64,000 nt of DNA from Paulownia fortunei (taxonomy: Eukaryota > Streptophyta > Magnoliopsida > Lamiales > Paulowniaceae): positions 1-64,000 of the forward strand of contig JAGSPU010000056.1 of assembly GCA_019321725.1 (NCBI GenBank), read 5' to 3'. Shown piece by piece: positions 12,801-25,426 of the stretch; within the stretch, counting starts at the first letter, position 1; the number at the start of each line of letters is the position of its first letter. The translations under genes were made by a program, and so were the position numbers. Below the pieces are notes generated by a model. The model was given only the letters and a program-made list of their open reading frames with translations, had not been told where the DNA came from and ran no database searches.

Positions 12801-14868
12801 ATGCAAAATACGCAACAAACCTCAGGTTTATTCTTTATATGCTTAGCCCTGTGAGCATAATCTAATGTGCTAAGGGTTTCCTCAAGACAGTGCACAGCTG
12901 GTGATACTGTAGCAATAATACAGGTCTTTGTTCTTCCACCCAACGAATCGCGAAGTAAACGTGTGAGCTTGCTGTCCCTGTTAAAAGAATTAGCACGAAT
13001 TCAAAAGTTAATAATTGAGAAAGCAATTTAAAGAAAAAATAATTCACATAATCACTAGAGATTAAACCTATAAGGAACATGTCCAAGATGCTCTACAAGA
13101 GCGTTAATCACTCGTCCTAATGTTAGCAAACTTTTATTTATTTCTCCAGCCTCTCTTGCCCTCCCTGGAAATAATGCAAAATGGAATCAATCAGAAGAGT
13201 CAAAAATAAAGGAAGATGCAAGTAGGCCAGCAGCATTGTTAATAAGAAAGTCAATAGATTTAACATAATCTCAAACAAGATAATCTTTAAGAACAGACCA
13301 TTACTTCGTAAAACTGATAACTACTTGAGCACAGGATCAAGAATTACCTCCCTTGCACCGGAACGAGAGATGTTCTCTGATCCAGCCAAATCAACCAAAT
13401 TCAACTTGCCACATTTTATCAGTTCTTCGCCTTCAGGTGTTGCTTCCTTTATATGTATTGTTATGGAAAAGAGAGAATGTGATCGACTGACATCCAAAAC
13501 ATATCAGATTAAGGTTTATTTTCAGAAAAGCAAAAGAAGTACGTAACAAATTGCAGGCAGAAACATAATAAACCTTGATTGTTTGTTAAGTAGGGTTTCT
13601 GCAGTTCGACGTTTAGCAGATCCCCTCTCAAGTAAAGTGAAAATCTCACTGGCACTTGTCACAATTTCCTCTTCTAGTCCTCTGACAAGAACACCACCTT
13701 TCCCGTCTTCCATGAGTGGCAATTGCTTTTTCTGCTTGTCCTCCTGGGCAACTCTAGACAAATCTTCAGGGGCTAGCAAGTCGGTGATTTCTTCATTATA
13801 TAGCTCCAAGAAAGTAACTTTCACACTGTATTCTGCATTTTGACTCTCTAATGTATCAAAAATTTGCTTTACTGCTCTGGGTATGACTCCTGCTTCTGGT
13901 GGCAACTCTCCATATGGGCCGCCCTTCAATATAAGGAAAACAAAATCAATGGCAAAGTAAAAATCAAAGATGGTGAGTAAAAATGTATGAACTACAGTAC
14001 CTTAAACTCTTACATTCACCCTCCATGGTATAAGTTTTTCCTGTGCCAGTTTGTCCATAGGCAAATATTGTACAGTTAAAACCTTCCAAAACCTCATTCA
14101 CTATTGGAACAACTGCTTGCTCATAAAGATCCTTTTGTTGGGCATTAGGTCCGAACACCTGAATAGGAAATAGATTTCAAATTTTCGAACAAAAATAGAT
14201 TGCCACTTCATTTCCTTTTGTCCAAGTCACACAGTAGCTCTGACAAAATCCCAATCCTGATGCAGTATAATTCAGAACTCAAGAGTGGTCAATTTCACTT
14301 ATTTTTCACTTATTTATTATCCACCCACTCTATCAGAGCTCTAACATCCACTAAAAGAATAATCTTTCAATTGCTCAGTTCCTCAAGCATCGATTTAAAA
14401 CTCTGAAATAAATAGTGAGAGTACCTTAGGAAAAAAAATTGACTGTGCTTATGGATTCCCTCATCCCATTCTCATATACTAATAATTTGTCCTAACAAAT
14501 TTTACTAGAAATCATTAAATAATAAAGAAAACATTTACAAGAAAAAAAAACAAGGAAAAGGAAAAGCCACCTTGTCGAACGTAAAGACCCTATCAATATG
14601 CTTGCCGGCGATGTTCTGCGAAACCGAGACCTCTCTCTGGTACTCGCTGCACGACACGACCTGCGGCGCATTGTTCCGCAACTCATCGTCACTGAACGGC
14701 CTGCAAAATCACCAACTTTAATCATGAACCCAAAAAAAATCAAGATTAAAAAGAAAACGAAAAATGCAAAGAAATTCAGAAACCCTAGCATCACAGCAAT
14801 ACCAATTACCTGCACCGAAGGAGAACCTGCACATTAACTCCCTTCTCCTTCTCGTGTCGAATCGACAT
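6856..14868 (-). CDS. KIN5C: Kinesin-5 (BimC/Eg5-type) spindle motor
   Basis: Plus-end-directed tetrameric motor that cross-links and slides antiparallel microtubules in spindle and phragmoplast. 23 exons, listed 5' to 3': 14868-14810, 14700-14571, 14158-14001, 13923-13574, 13486-13348, 13164-13068, 12977-12821, 12169-12100, 11991-11915, 11720-11667, 11581-11501, 11430-11319, 11243-11157, 11066-10891, 10683-10522, 10431-10324, 10210-10052, 9971-9888, 9805-9600, 9409-9308, 9071-8962, 7788-7637, 7048-6856. Motor motifs: P-loop [10 protein letters not shown], switch I SSRSHS, switch II DLAGSE, then a neck and long coiled-coil stalk; a YEPTG motif lies near the C-terminus in the usual plant position. 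Codon phases join correctly to about 1008 residues, normal for the family, once four single missing bases are allowed (near 13923, 13164, 6999 and 6928). The short N-terminus and overall match suggest the Arabidopsis KIN5C (RSW7) / tobacco KRP125 type; the paralogue assignment is from memory. Confidence 0.93.
12347..12651. repeat. Tandem duplication (~152 bp unit) in kinesin intron 7
   Basis: Two adjacent diverged copies, about 12347-12496 and 12500-12651. Both open with TAACCATCTGAGGTTCATTG and end with CAATTCAATCATCAGT. They differ by scattered substitutions and small indels. The duplication lies wholly within the intron between exons 8 and 7. Confidence 0.9.
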
Positions 14869-15180
14869 CTTAGGAGAGACAGCGTGTGTGTGTGTGAAGT
14901 TTACTGTTATGGAACAATTATCAGATCTCTCCCTCACAGTGAGTGTGGTGTGTGAGAATTGAGAAACGAAAAGCAGAGCGGGATGATGAGGACTGAGAAT
15001 TTGAAATTTGAGGAGCCGCTGTGAAATTCGGATCTGACGGTTCACGTTGTGTCGGAATACGGATTTTAAGATACACGAATTGACAGATATGCCCTCCCGC
15101 CCCCGATGGTGTTTGAATTTTGTGGGCCTTCGCAATTCCCTTCCTCGTATAGGCGCCTATTGGGCCCCAACCCAATACAC
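14869..15180 (-). promoter_or_regulatory. Kinesin-5 upstream/promoter region
   Basis: Upstream of the kinesin ATG at 14868. It carries a short (GT)n tract at 14883-14896 (CA on the gene strand) and GGCCC/GGGCC-type motifs near 15123 and 15158. I see no obvious TATA box close to the start, and no AACGG core of the mitosis-specific activator element here on either strand. Promoter position is inferred only from location. Confidence 0.4.
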
Positions 15181-16317
15181 TATTGGAACTTCTTAGTATT
15201 AGAAGCTGTTTTTCGTATCCAATATGCTTATAAGTAATTTAATCATTTGTGTGTTTGAAAATCGTTAAGTATAAGTAAATGCTAAATAAAATTTCAGGAC
15301 GGATTACTATTAAAAACAAGACATCCTTAATTTATTAATGTTCAAATCCGACCTGAATTAAGGCTTAAAAAATAGCATTATATTGATCCTAATATATGAG
15401 ACTAAGAATTATTCATTCAAATGACGATATAATGCGAACAAGAAAGTATATCCTTATATGTATATTGAAGAGAGCATTGTCTTTTATAACCTATAATAAG
15501 AAAAAAAATTAAGGGTATTTGGAAGAATTTTGAAATTAAACTTTCCATTGCCAAGTCTCATATATAAGAAATTATGATCTACAACAAAAAAAATTATTTA
15601 AAGTATTATAAAAAATTTAAATTAAATCTCCACGTCAAATCATACCAAAGACGGACGAGGCATACATCTATATTTTCATATAATAATTTATATGTATTTT
15701 AATGTTTGGCCCATTGCCACCCCAACTCGACTATAATATTAATTACTCATTTTTTAATTATTTGTCCAACTGTTTTTCAAATTTAATGCTCTAATGATTT
15801 TTCAAAAATTTGATGTAAATAGTGAGTAATAGGCCTACAAATTTCAACTTCCTTAAATCTATTAAAATCATTGAGGAATATATATTTATACACTTTTTTA
15901 TACTCTTTTACTCTTATGTTTTTTATACTCGTTTACTCTTATAAAATTCATTTTATGCTAATAAAAAGTTGCGGAAAATAAAACTTGTTTACTTGTACGC
16001 TTCCTTATGTAACAAAGTCAGATTCAATAAAGATTTGCTTCACAAATTGATTTTATTTCTTACTTATATTAGGAGGTAAACAATAGAAAATAATAATTGA
16101 AGTTAACATAGATTTTTTTACTAAAATTAGATTTTAGTTATACTTATTGTTATCTTTGTTAATCCATCAAAATTTAAATTAATTAGAACTATGCAGTTGT
16201 CAAATTGCCCAAACTTTCTCACTAACAATAATAACTCCCCCCCAACCCCAACCCCCCCAAAAAAAAAAAAAAACTCAATGTTGAATCCATCCCTAAGTAA
16301 TGCATAGGGATTTGTAA

Positions 16318-16489
16318 AGAGCTCTTGCATGTGTGTAAATGTATCATAAATTGTGCTTTTTAAAAAAAAAAAAAAAAGAGCAAATAAGTAGCAATAAGTA
16401 GCAAAGAAAATGAAAAAAGAGCTCTTGCATGTGTGTAAATGTATCATAAATTGTGCTTTAAAAAAAAAAAAAGCAAATAAGTAGCAAAG
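16318..16489. repeat. Direct duplication with 100-bp period
   Basis: The block GCTCTTGCATGTGTGTAAAT plus the following GTATCATAAATTGTGCTTT, an A-run and GCAAATAAGTAGCAA occurs at 16321 and again at 16421, exactly 100 bases apart. The copies are near-identical except in A-run length. Confidence 0.93.
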
Positions 16490-18269
16490 TCTGAGCTACT
16501 GGAGGGTGTTTGAGTAAGTTTATAAAAAATTTAAAAATATTTTATAAGATTTCTAGAGTTTTATTAGATATTGTAGAGTGTTTGAAAAAAATTCATGAGA
16601 GAAACTTATTAACTCTCAAAATTAAATATTATAATTTTATATTTTCTTGTTTTAAAAAAAAACGAGGAGTTTAGAACTCATTTGTAAGATTTTAATCAAT
16701 TTTTTTAGTTTTATTCAATTATTTTGAATCCTGAGTTCTTGGTAGATGTTGAGTGAGTTTACCAACATCTCATAAGTTTTATAATTTTATTTTTTTTCAT
16801 ATATATTCAGAGATTTATTATAAAGTGGAATCTAACATCTTATTCAAAAACCATCTTATAAAATATTTTAAACAAATTTATTCAAACACCATCATGTATT
16901 AGATCCTATAATAAGTTGTACATAAGCTAAATGATAATGGGCCAAGAAGAAGTTGTGATTCGTGTAAATTTAGAAGTTGAAGTTAAAATTAGCCCTATAA
17001 GTTCTTCATTAGGATTAGCCCAAATTCAATATGCCCTAAATTGATGAGCTTACAAAGCTTGACCGGCAACATTAATTTATTTTCAGAAAACAATTAATTA
17101 CATCATGCGATATATTAATATTTAAAAATTAATTAAGTACAATTTTCAAAACTTAGTAAACACAACTAATAATAATGAATCAAATTAAGAAAAGAAATTA
17201 TTATCTAAATAGACTAATGTCCCCAAATATATGAAACTCAAACCTAAAGTCTAAATTTAAAATCTTGGAGTCGCTGTCTCAACACTCAAAAGCAAGATTT
17301 ACTTGGTGACAAAATTAATTATCAACGTACTAAATTGATCAAGGTAGAAAAAATCAATTCAAATCAATGGATCTAAAATAATAATTAGGTATTATGCATG
17401 GTAGTTTATAGAACATAAATGAAACAGCTCAATCTTACCAAATTCAAGTGAATGTGTAATATCAACCGGTATTTTTATATGGGTGTATGTATATATAAAT
17501 AAATAATAAATGTATACTTCATACATATTATTATATTATTTATGGACCCCATTATTACATAAATGCGTTGTCGTCGATAACTAGAGAAAGAAAAATAGAA
17601 TGGAAAATGAGGGGGATTCTGGTCGCTTTAGGAGAAAGACCCCTAGAGTGTCCAAGATTTCCCCTTTGCACACTTATGTATTCAAAATCTCATATTGCAG
17701 TAAAAATTAAAATAGAAAATTTAATAAGCTTGATATTTTGTATAAGCATATTATAAACATTTTTATACATATAATATGTAATTTTATTTTTTAAACATTT
17801 TCATATGTTCAAGAAAGCTTTCATAGTCTTTAAACGATTTTTTCGACATGTTGAAATTAAAAAGAAAAAAATTGCTATCAATGTCCACATCACTTATTCT
17901 AACTTGGCCAGATATTAATAAGCTACAACTGAGCTCGTAATTTGGGTTGAAACTCCCGAAGACATTACATTAATTGATCGAAAGCAACTTACATAAAAAA
18001 TATGCTTAGGTGACAAAATTAAAAATTAAAAATTGATTCGAATTTTTTAATTCGTTTTGGTTACAATTGATTTTTTTGTTCGGTTTTTGGTTAATCAAAA
18101 TTAATAATAATAATTATAAATATATTTTTTTATTTATTATTTTTAGTTTGGGTGAGAAAACCATAAAAAATAGTATAAAATAAATAATAAATATAAAATA
18201 TATTTTTAAAAATAGTATAAAAATAATATATATAATATAAATATAGTAATTCAGATTTTTGTTTGCATT

Positions 18270-19560
18270 TTTTTTTTTTGAGACGTCAATATATTATTGT
18301 ACATGTTTGTTTTGAATCCATATAAAAAAAAATGAAACATGATGCTTTTTTATCATCTTTAAATACATTTTGTTGTTTTAAATGGAATAGACAAAAGTAT
18401 TTATGAAGACAATAGAGACCTAATGTGGCTTTGAGGCAATAGAGACCTAATGTGGCTTCTCTCTCAACTATTTGATACTTGCCTCTCCTTGAACCCAATC
18501 AATTGGTGCTTAACTTTTTTTCATCAAAAACATTTTGAACATAAATTATTTAATAATAAAATATATAAAATTCATCATTATTAAAAATTAACGACATAAA
18601 AATTATCAATAAATTGTTATAATTAATGGTGCATATATAAAATTCATAAACAATAAAAATTGTTAATAATGATAAGACTAATATTATCACTATACGTATG
18701 TCACTTATTTTCAACAAACACAATTATTGTCAATGTTAAATTTATAAAAATTATTATTTTAATAAAATAAAAATTATTATCACTTATATTTTAACGATAA
18801 TTTTGACACTATCACCTATATTCTCGCTAGCATTATTTTCTCTTGTACTAAACATCAACTTATAACTCCTACAGTGGCCCAGTGCCCATGATTTTCCCCT
18901 CGTACACTACACTCCTATATAGTCAAAAACCTCAATTCATTTCAAAATCAAAATAAGTGACATGGTACTAAATATTTTGTCCAATCCTTGAAACTTAGGA
19001 CCTCTTCACATTATACTATTATAGCACAAGTTTCCATATTCTGATTGTTACTTTGCATATTTATTAATATTTCACAAAGGCCCACTTTGCAGTCCTACTT
19101 TCGAGAAATAGCAACTTAATAATCTATAAGAATTTTTTTTGGAATATATTTGGAATTTTTTTTTTTAGACGTACCAAAATTACTATAGTATTTATTGGGG
19201 ATCCGTATATGAAAAAAGGGACATGACGTTTTTTCAATCTTCTTTACATACTTTTGTTATTTTTACGATAATATAGAGACGATAAATACTATGATATGTT
19301 CGCTTTTTTCTTAAATATTGTGAAAAATGATTTGAAAATTATGTTGTAAGATTTGTTAGCTCCACTTGTACTAAGGTTATTTCGATGAAATAATAAATTT
19401 TTAATTTATTTTTTATTTAAAATAAGAAATATTAAAATAGTACAATTCAATCATGTCCATGACTCCCTCCATCAAGTCTTTAAATAATTATAGACCTACT
19501 CCAACAAGCTTCCCTCTCAATTAATTGATACTACCGACCTTGACCCAAACCAATTGATAT
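18270..19560. repeat. Two diverged copies of a dispersed repeat
   Basis: Segments about 18270-18500 and 19150-19560 share an ordered series of words: a T-run, GACGT, ATCCATAT/ATCCGTAT with AAAAAA, GACATGA-like and TTTTTCATC-like words, TTTACATACTTTTGTTAT-like sequence, ATAGAGAC, then CTCTCAA..GATACT..CTTGA.CC. Same orientation, about 0.9 kb apart. The family is not identified; they could be remnants of one element or a local duplication. Confidence 0.5.
18410..18458. repeat. Short tandem duplication (27-bp period)
   Basis: CAATAGAGACCTAATGTGGC followed by TT occurs at 18410 and again at 18437, separated by five bases. It sits inside a longer diverged repeat copy (about 18270-18500). Confidence 0.9.
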
Positions 19561-22237
19561 TATTGTTAGACATTTTTTTTTTCTTTAAAACTAAGAAAAA
19601 TTTATGAAAATCATTATAAACTTCGAAACTTGAATATGATAAGAATATTGAGATTGCAATTCATTTAAATTTCGTGTTTATGATTTCATTCCAAAAAAAA
19701 AAAAGCTTTATATACAATTTGCTCCTATTAATATATGTATGGAAATTACGAATATTTACTAATTTATGCCTTTATTTCAATTTATGAAGTGTATGCATAT
19801 ATTACACCTTCCTCAAGAAATTATAAAAATTTCATAATCCCCCTGGAATCCACATACTAACATAACCATAATAATATAAATTTAAAATTTGCTGATAGTT
19901 ACAACCATATAAGTTATATAAGTTAATGAAATAGTAATTAAAATCAAAATTTACTGGAGAGAGAGAGATACTTTTGAAATTATAATTTATAAGGCGAGGT
20001 TCAAAACTTAAGTTTCAAAAGATATATTAAATCCTCGTTGATAATTAAAGGTGATTTTTTTTTTTTTGGTTGCAACAAGCTTTTTTGTATTTTTACTTTT
20101 CAAATTACTAACTTTTCATTTAAAACAATGCCTGTGTAAAAATTACAACAAAAGCACCGCAAAATATATCTCTTATGATATCTACTTAAAAAAAAAAAAT
20201 AAATCCCAACGTTTAAAAATAAAATATTAATCTCATGATAACAGTATTAGTTTCCTCTTACACTCTCCATCAAGTATTTTTTTAACATTGAGTTCTATGT
20301 TTAACTATAAATGTTTTTGTGTAGCTTATATGGTTGCTTATCATCACTCAATGGTGATAGATTTTATTTAATAATAATTTGTGAAAAATTGAATGCAAAA
20401 TTAAATTTAAGAAGAGTAGAAAAATATATATGTCATCATAAAAAATTTTGGACAGAGAATTGGGCGTAATCCATCCAATATATACAAATTAGTATATATG
20501 GCAAACTCAAATACTTATTAGAATATTTCTAAATATTTATGTATTAATTTGACATTAATAACAAAATCGAGTGCTAAAAAATAATTAATTATCCACACCA
20601 CATATGTCTTTTTTTTTTTTGTACAAAAGAGCGAAAAAAAAAATAAAACTAAGTGAAAAATCTAGTAATTATCTTCATCAAAAGTAATGTATATCCAAGT
20701 TGAGTTTTTCAAAAAACTTCTCATTCTCGAACAGAATGTTCTCTTCTTATAACTTCATCAATTCAATGATTGTCTTTTCGTTTTATGTGTTGCAATCTAT
20801 TCGTCCAAAATTTCAAAATTATTTTAAAAATCTCAATAATATGTTTAAGTGCATATTTTTTAATATTACCTCTTTATAACTACTATATATATATATATAT
20901 GTATACATCAATAAAGGTAATATTTTTTTGCAAGCGTAGGGCATTACTTTTAGACCAACAATAATAGTATATTAAAAGGAAGAAACATATAATTCCACAT
21001 ACTATGAAGTTATGTAGTTTGCGAGTGAGGGTCAATAAAGTAATTCAACCGAAATTCCACCTATCATTAGTGAATTAATAGGATAGTTGATGTATGTGAC
21101 ATCTACCATACATACCCGACATTCGACATATATTTAATATGGACCAAATAAATTTTAGTTTAAATTGAATTTGTTCAACCAAAGACGACAAGTATGATTT
21201 TGGTTTGGTAGATGTTGCATTAATGGAATTGATATATTTTATTTGGTACAAAACAAGATTCATATTAATTTTATTTGTGTTTTAATTTTTTGAGTGCAAA
21301 CAAATCACTATTGTAATATATATTTATTCGAGAATTAATTTTGGGCTTATGTAAATTGATGCAAAATAGATTTTCCGACATAATAGGATGCAAACTAAAG
21401 ATGAATAAAATTAAAAAAGGCTCTTTAAATCTTAACCTAACCGTTTCTCAAAATTTACAATTGAGTTTTTATTCAAATCTCATTAAAAATATGGGCATAT
21501 ATATCATTTAATTGGGTTTGTTATATTTTATTTTTTAATTTTTGTTGATTTGTTTATTATAATTTACTTAGTAATGATAAATATATTCGATTAATCATTA
21601 ATTGATTTTTGATGTTATGAAGTATGAATTACTTCTCCAAAAAGAAGAAGCATTCAATGTGCACATGCTTCCTCAGTTGCACAATATGGGCGAAATTGAA
21701 TGCATCCTAACATAAGTTTTTTCGAGGCTCGAGAAAAAAGAAAAGTCCTATGAAAAATAGAGATAGGTTGGTCTATTTATTAGGCAGAAATGTAAGGTCT
21801 AGTCTTACTTTTGATCCTTTAATTTAGTATTATAAATTTATTACAACAAATTTCAAATTTTTGGCAAATTTAGTCCAATTTCCTTAGAAAAATCTAACTC
21901 TGGAGATCCTCCCCTGTGTGATTAATATGCCAACTAGCTGCAGTAAATACACACAGAAGCAAAGTTGACTTTTGTGGCAAACGAAATATAAATACTTGGC
22001 ATGGTGACTTGTTCGTGCAATTCTATTTGTACTAATATCGCAATACATAATTAACCCGAATTTGAGATTTACAAGTAATTTTTTCACAGTTTGATGAGTT
22101 AGAACTCAGCAAATCGTGTATCGCTGATAAAGCTAGTCCCCGTACTGAAATTGAGGCTCTAAAATTATGAGATGATGGATTCGAATCTTTTCAAAGTATG
22201 TGTTTTTATATATTTTCATAAGTTATTTATTTAGTTG

Positions 22238-22242
<5 letters not shown>

Positions 22243-22285
<43 letters not shown>
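22243..22285. repeat. (AT)n microsatellite
   Basis: Uninterrupted alternating AT of about 40 bases upstream of the acyltransferase gene. Shorter similar tracts occur at about 20885-20900, 28155-28187 and 46858-46883. Confidence 0.95.
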
Positions 22286-22288
<3 letters not shown>

Positions 22289-22604
22289 ATAATGAAGTAA
22301 TGGGGCATGTAATTGATTTGTCCTAATATAATTTCACACGAATTGTGATGATAATTTGCGTTATAATATGAATTGGCATTAGAGTTCTATAATATATTGT
22401 TGGTGCTATATTAATCTATATCAGGCACTTAAAAATAAATAAATAAATAGTGTAGCACCATTGCCAATTTTAGAAATGTCATTACATTTCTAGTGTTGAT
22501 GATTTGACTCTACCCTACCCAACCCCAATTCAAAACAAATTCACACAGTGACCTCCTTTTCAGAATTACCGTTGAGTCCATCACCACAATAACTCCTCTT
22601 CAAC

Positions 22605-22611
22605 TATATAA
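22605..22611 (+). promoter_or_regulatory. TATA box of acyltransferase-like gene
   Basis: TATATAA, about 150 bases before the chosen start codon at 22755. Transcription starting some 30 bases downstream would exclude the upstream in-frame ATG at 22629, which supports the later start. Confidence 0.6.
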
Positions 22612-22754
22612 GTAAAGGAGCCAAGACATTGCATGTTATCATCCAACTACATATTACCTATCAATTTTTTCTTTCCTACTCAGCTACTCTTACCACCACC
22701 ACCACCGCCGGTATCATCGTTGCCGCTGTTACCACCACCGCAAAAATCACAAAA

Positions 22755-24884
22755 ATGACCGGCACTCACGACAATCAAGAAATGTTCAACTCAAATAAAG
22801 CTCGAACTTTAGGCAACACTGAACAAAATTGGTCCCGTGCAGTGTCGTGTGGCACGGGCACTACCGTCCTAGTACTTCAAATGGCTAAACCACCATCAGA
22901 AGCCCCACTTTTGCACGAAATACTCGAAAAGCTCCTAAAAGCTCACCCTCTCCTCCGCTCCAAACTCCACCACAACCCAACCACAAAGGAGTGCACATTC
23001 CTCACGTCCACCACCCCACAAGTCGACGTCGAAATTCATGATCTCCCATCAACCTCACAGCTCCTCCAAACCCTCTCCACCAAACAAAACTCTAACATTT
23101 CTCCATGCCACTTAATCTTGGAACACGAGTTGAACAGCAAGTGCTGGTGGGATCCTAATTCCTTCCCACGCAACGGAATTAAGGTAATCTTTGCCAGCGT
23201 TTACGCTCTGTCTGACACAAAATCTGTGATCGTGCTACGGTTGCATGCTTCGGTATGCGACCGGACTACGGCCGTGTCATTGCTTAGGGAACTGATGGAG
23301 CTGGTGGTGGAGACCGAAGGTGGGGGACAAGGACTGGAATAAAGAATGATGGGGAGGGTAACATGGGAATCGAAAGTCTGATCCCAAGTGGGATGGCAAA
23401 GAAGACACTTTGGGCTCATGGGGTGGACATGTTGGGCTATTCTGTGAACTCGTTTAGGCTTACCAATTTGAAGTTCAAAAATACCAAATGGCCCAGGTCT
23501 TCTGAGGTTGTGAGACTACAAATGAACACACAGTATACTTCAGGGATTCTTGCAGTAAGTGGATACATTTTTTCTGTACTTTAGTTGGCTTTTCTGTTAC
23601 ATATGCCAATGTGTGCATTAAATTGTTTCAACCACTTTGGCTTAAAAGCTGTCAAGCTGTAAATTTGAAATAAATGAACTAGGTACACCAGGAATACATA
23701 AAATTATACATAGTATTTGGTATCAAAGAACTAGAAATGTTCTTTCGAATTTGTATAGATTTTTTTTTTCAATTCCAATTCCAGGAGCTCAACCCTATGG
23801 ATGCAAGCACATTGTTAAACTACTGCTGTTTATTTTAAAAAAATTGTGCAGTGTTCTTTTTTCACCACAACTATTCCGTATTGGGTTTGAAATTATATAG
23901 TACGATAGTTTTTCCATTCTTGAAATAATTTTGTTGTACTTTTTGCAGGGCTGCAAATCTAGAGGGATTAAACTTTGTGGAGCCTTAGCAGCTGCTGGAC
24001 TGATCGCCGCACATTCCACTAAACTTGAATCCGATCAGCTAAAGAAGAAATATGGGGTGGTAACTCTGACTGATTGCCGCTCTCTTCTTGAACCTGCTCT
24101 TTCCACTCATCATTTTGGTAAGGAAAAACCTGCATTAGCTTTGAAACCATAAATTGCATACTATTATTTAGGAGTAAAAAACAGAGAACCATCATTTCCC
24201 TGTATTACAACATAAAAATAATTACTCTAAGATGCCAATGAAAACAGGTAGAATACTGTCAATATCAACTTTACTGATGCTCGAACAATTTAAAGAGTCC
24301 TTTCTTGATAAAGATTGATCATTAGAAGGTCCAGGAACTTTGAGTTTTAGTACTTAGGACAATAACATCCGTCGATATGGGTGACATTGCTTTAAGAATT
24401 TGCTGTTTCATAGCTCAAATCTGTCTCAATTATTCAGGGTTCTACCACTCATCAATCCTCAACATACACACACCAAAGGAACTGATAACTTCTGGGATTT
24501 AGCCAAAAGGATCTACACGGATTTGGCAAATTACAAGAAGTGCAACAAACATTTCTCAGATATGGCTGATATAAACTTCCTCATGCGCAAAGCCATCGAA
24601 AATCCAAGCCTTACTGCATCATCATCACTCAGAACTTCAGTCATCTCAGTGTTCGAGGACCCTGTGATCGACAATTCCCAACAAATGCAGCAAGAAATCG
24701 GCTTGGAGGACTACATGGGGTGCGCTTCTGTCCATGGCGTCGGCCCTCCATCGCGTTGTTTGACACGATTCGCGATGGAGAGTTGGACTGCGCTTGCGTT
24801 TATCCATCACCATTGCATTCCAGGGAACAGATGAATGAACTGGTTGATCACATGAAAAAGATTCTGATTGATGAGAGCATTTAA
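22755..24884 (+). CDS. Acyltransferase / condensation-domain-like protein
   Basis: Three exons: 22755-23554, 23949-24117, 24438-24884. The protein looks like a plant family of CoA-dependent-acyltransferase fold proteins (alcohol-acetyltransferase / condensation-domain-like), distinct from classical BAHD enzymes. Visible landmarks: SRAVSCGTGTTVL near the start, LLRSKLHH, RLHASVCDRTTA (in the position of the HxxxD active-site motif but with spacing HxxxxD), GCKSRGIKLCGALAAAGLIA, NKHFSDMADINFLM, VISVFEDPVID and CASVHGVG. Three net single-base deletions break the frame: in the G-run 23322-23326, near 24461-24474, and in the C-run 24744-24746. Allowing for them the product is about 472 residues and ends at the TAA at 24882. 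ATG 22629 is in frame, but it precedes the likely transcription start and would encode a low-complexity Thr/Ala leader. Substrate unknown. Confidence 0.82.
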
Positions 24885-25426
24885 GATTTAAGACTCCATG
24901 CTAATATTATTACATCATGGTGTTGAGTATTTCTTGTTATGGCCATATAGTATTGTTAAGGATGTGTTTGTTCTGTTTGAAAACTACAATGTTTTTGTGT
25001 TACCTGTTTAGATTTATTATCCATCGCTCTTACATGATGGTTAGAAAGCCTAGTATCAAATGTATTGCAGAAAATGTGGGTTTATCTTTTCACGTAGTGC
25101 ACAATGAAAACTTATCCCTACATACATGTACTTCCTCCTTCCTCGTTATGTAGTATTATGTGTTAATTTTTGTACCAAGTTATAATTAAGTATTAGTACT
25201 TTGTGTTAAGGTTAATCTTTTGTATTAATTTTTTACATGCCAAGAACTTGAAAATTTGCACTCGCTTGTATAGTTGCACAATGTTTGATTGTTTGATTTT
25301 AATGAGTAAAATTTAAGAAAAATATTTTCCTCACTTCAAATGATAATACTTTATACAATATTTTTTAAAGAAAATCCTTTTTCTTTCTTTTTTTTCTCTT
25401 CAAAATACAAGTTCGAAGCAAAACAT
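24885..25426. other. Intergenic: acyltransferase 3' flank
   Basis: 3' untranslated region and AT-rich spacer up to the hAT-like element. No gene seen. Confidence 0.45.

Larger units (their letters stand above)
15181..22600. other. Gene-poor AT-rich region with repeats
   Basis: About 7.4 kb with no convincing gene on either strand; open frames here are short and unlike known proteins. It holds a 100-bp-period direct duplication (16318-16489), a short 27-bp-period duplication (18410-18458), two diverged copies of a dispersed repeat (about 18270-18500 and 19150-19560), and an (AT)n microsatellite (22243-22285). Confidence 0.6.

Noticed and set aside
22629..22754. Upstream in-frame ATG extending the acyltransferase by 42 residues
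   Set aside because: It lies only about 20 bases after the TATA box, probably before transcription starts, and encodes a low-complexity Thr/Ala/Val stretch.
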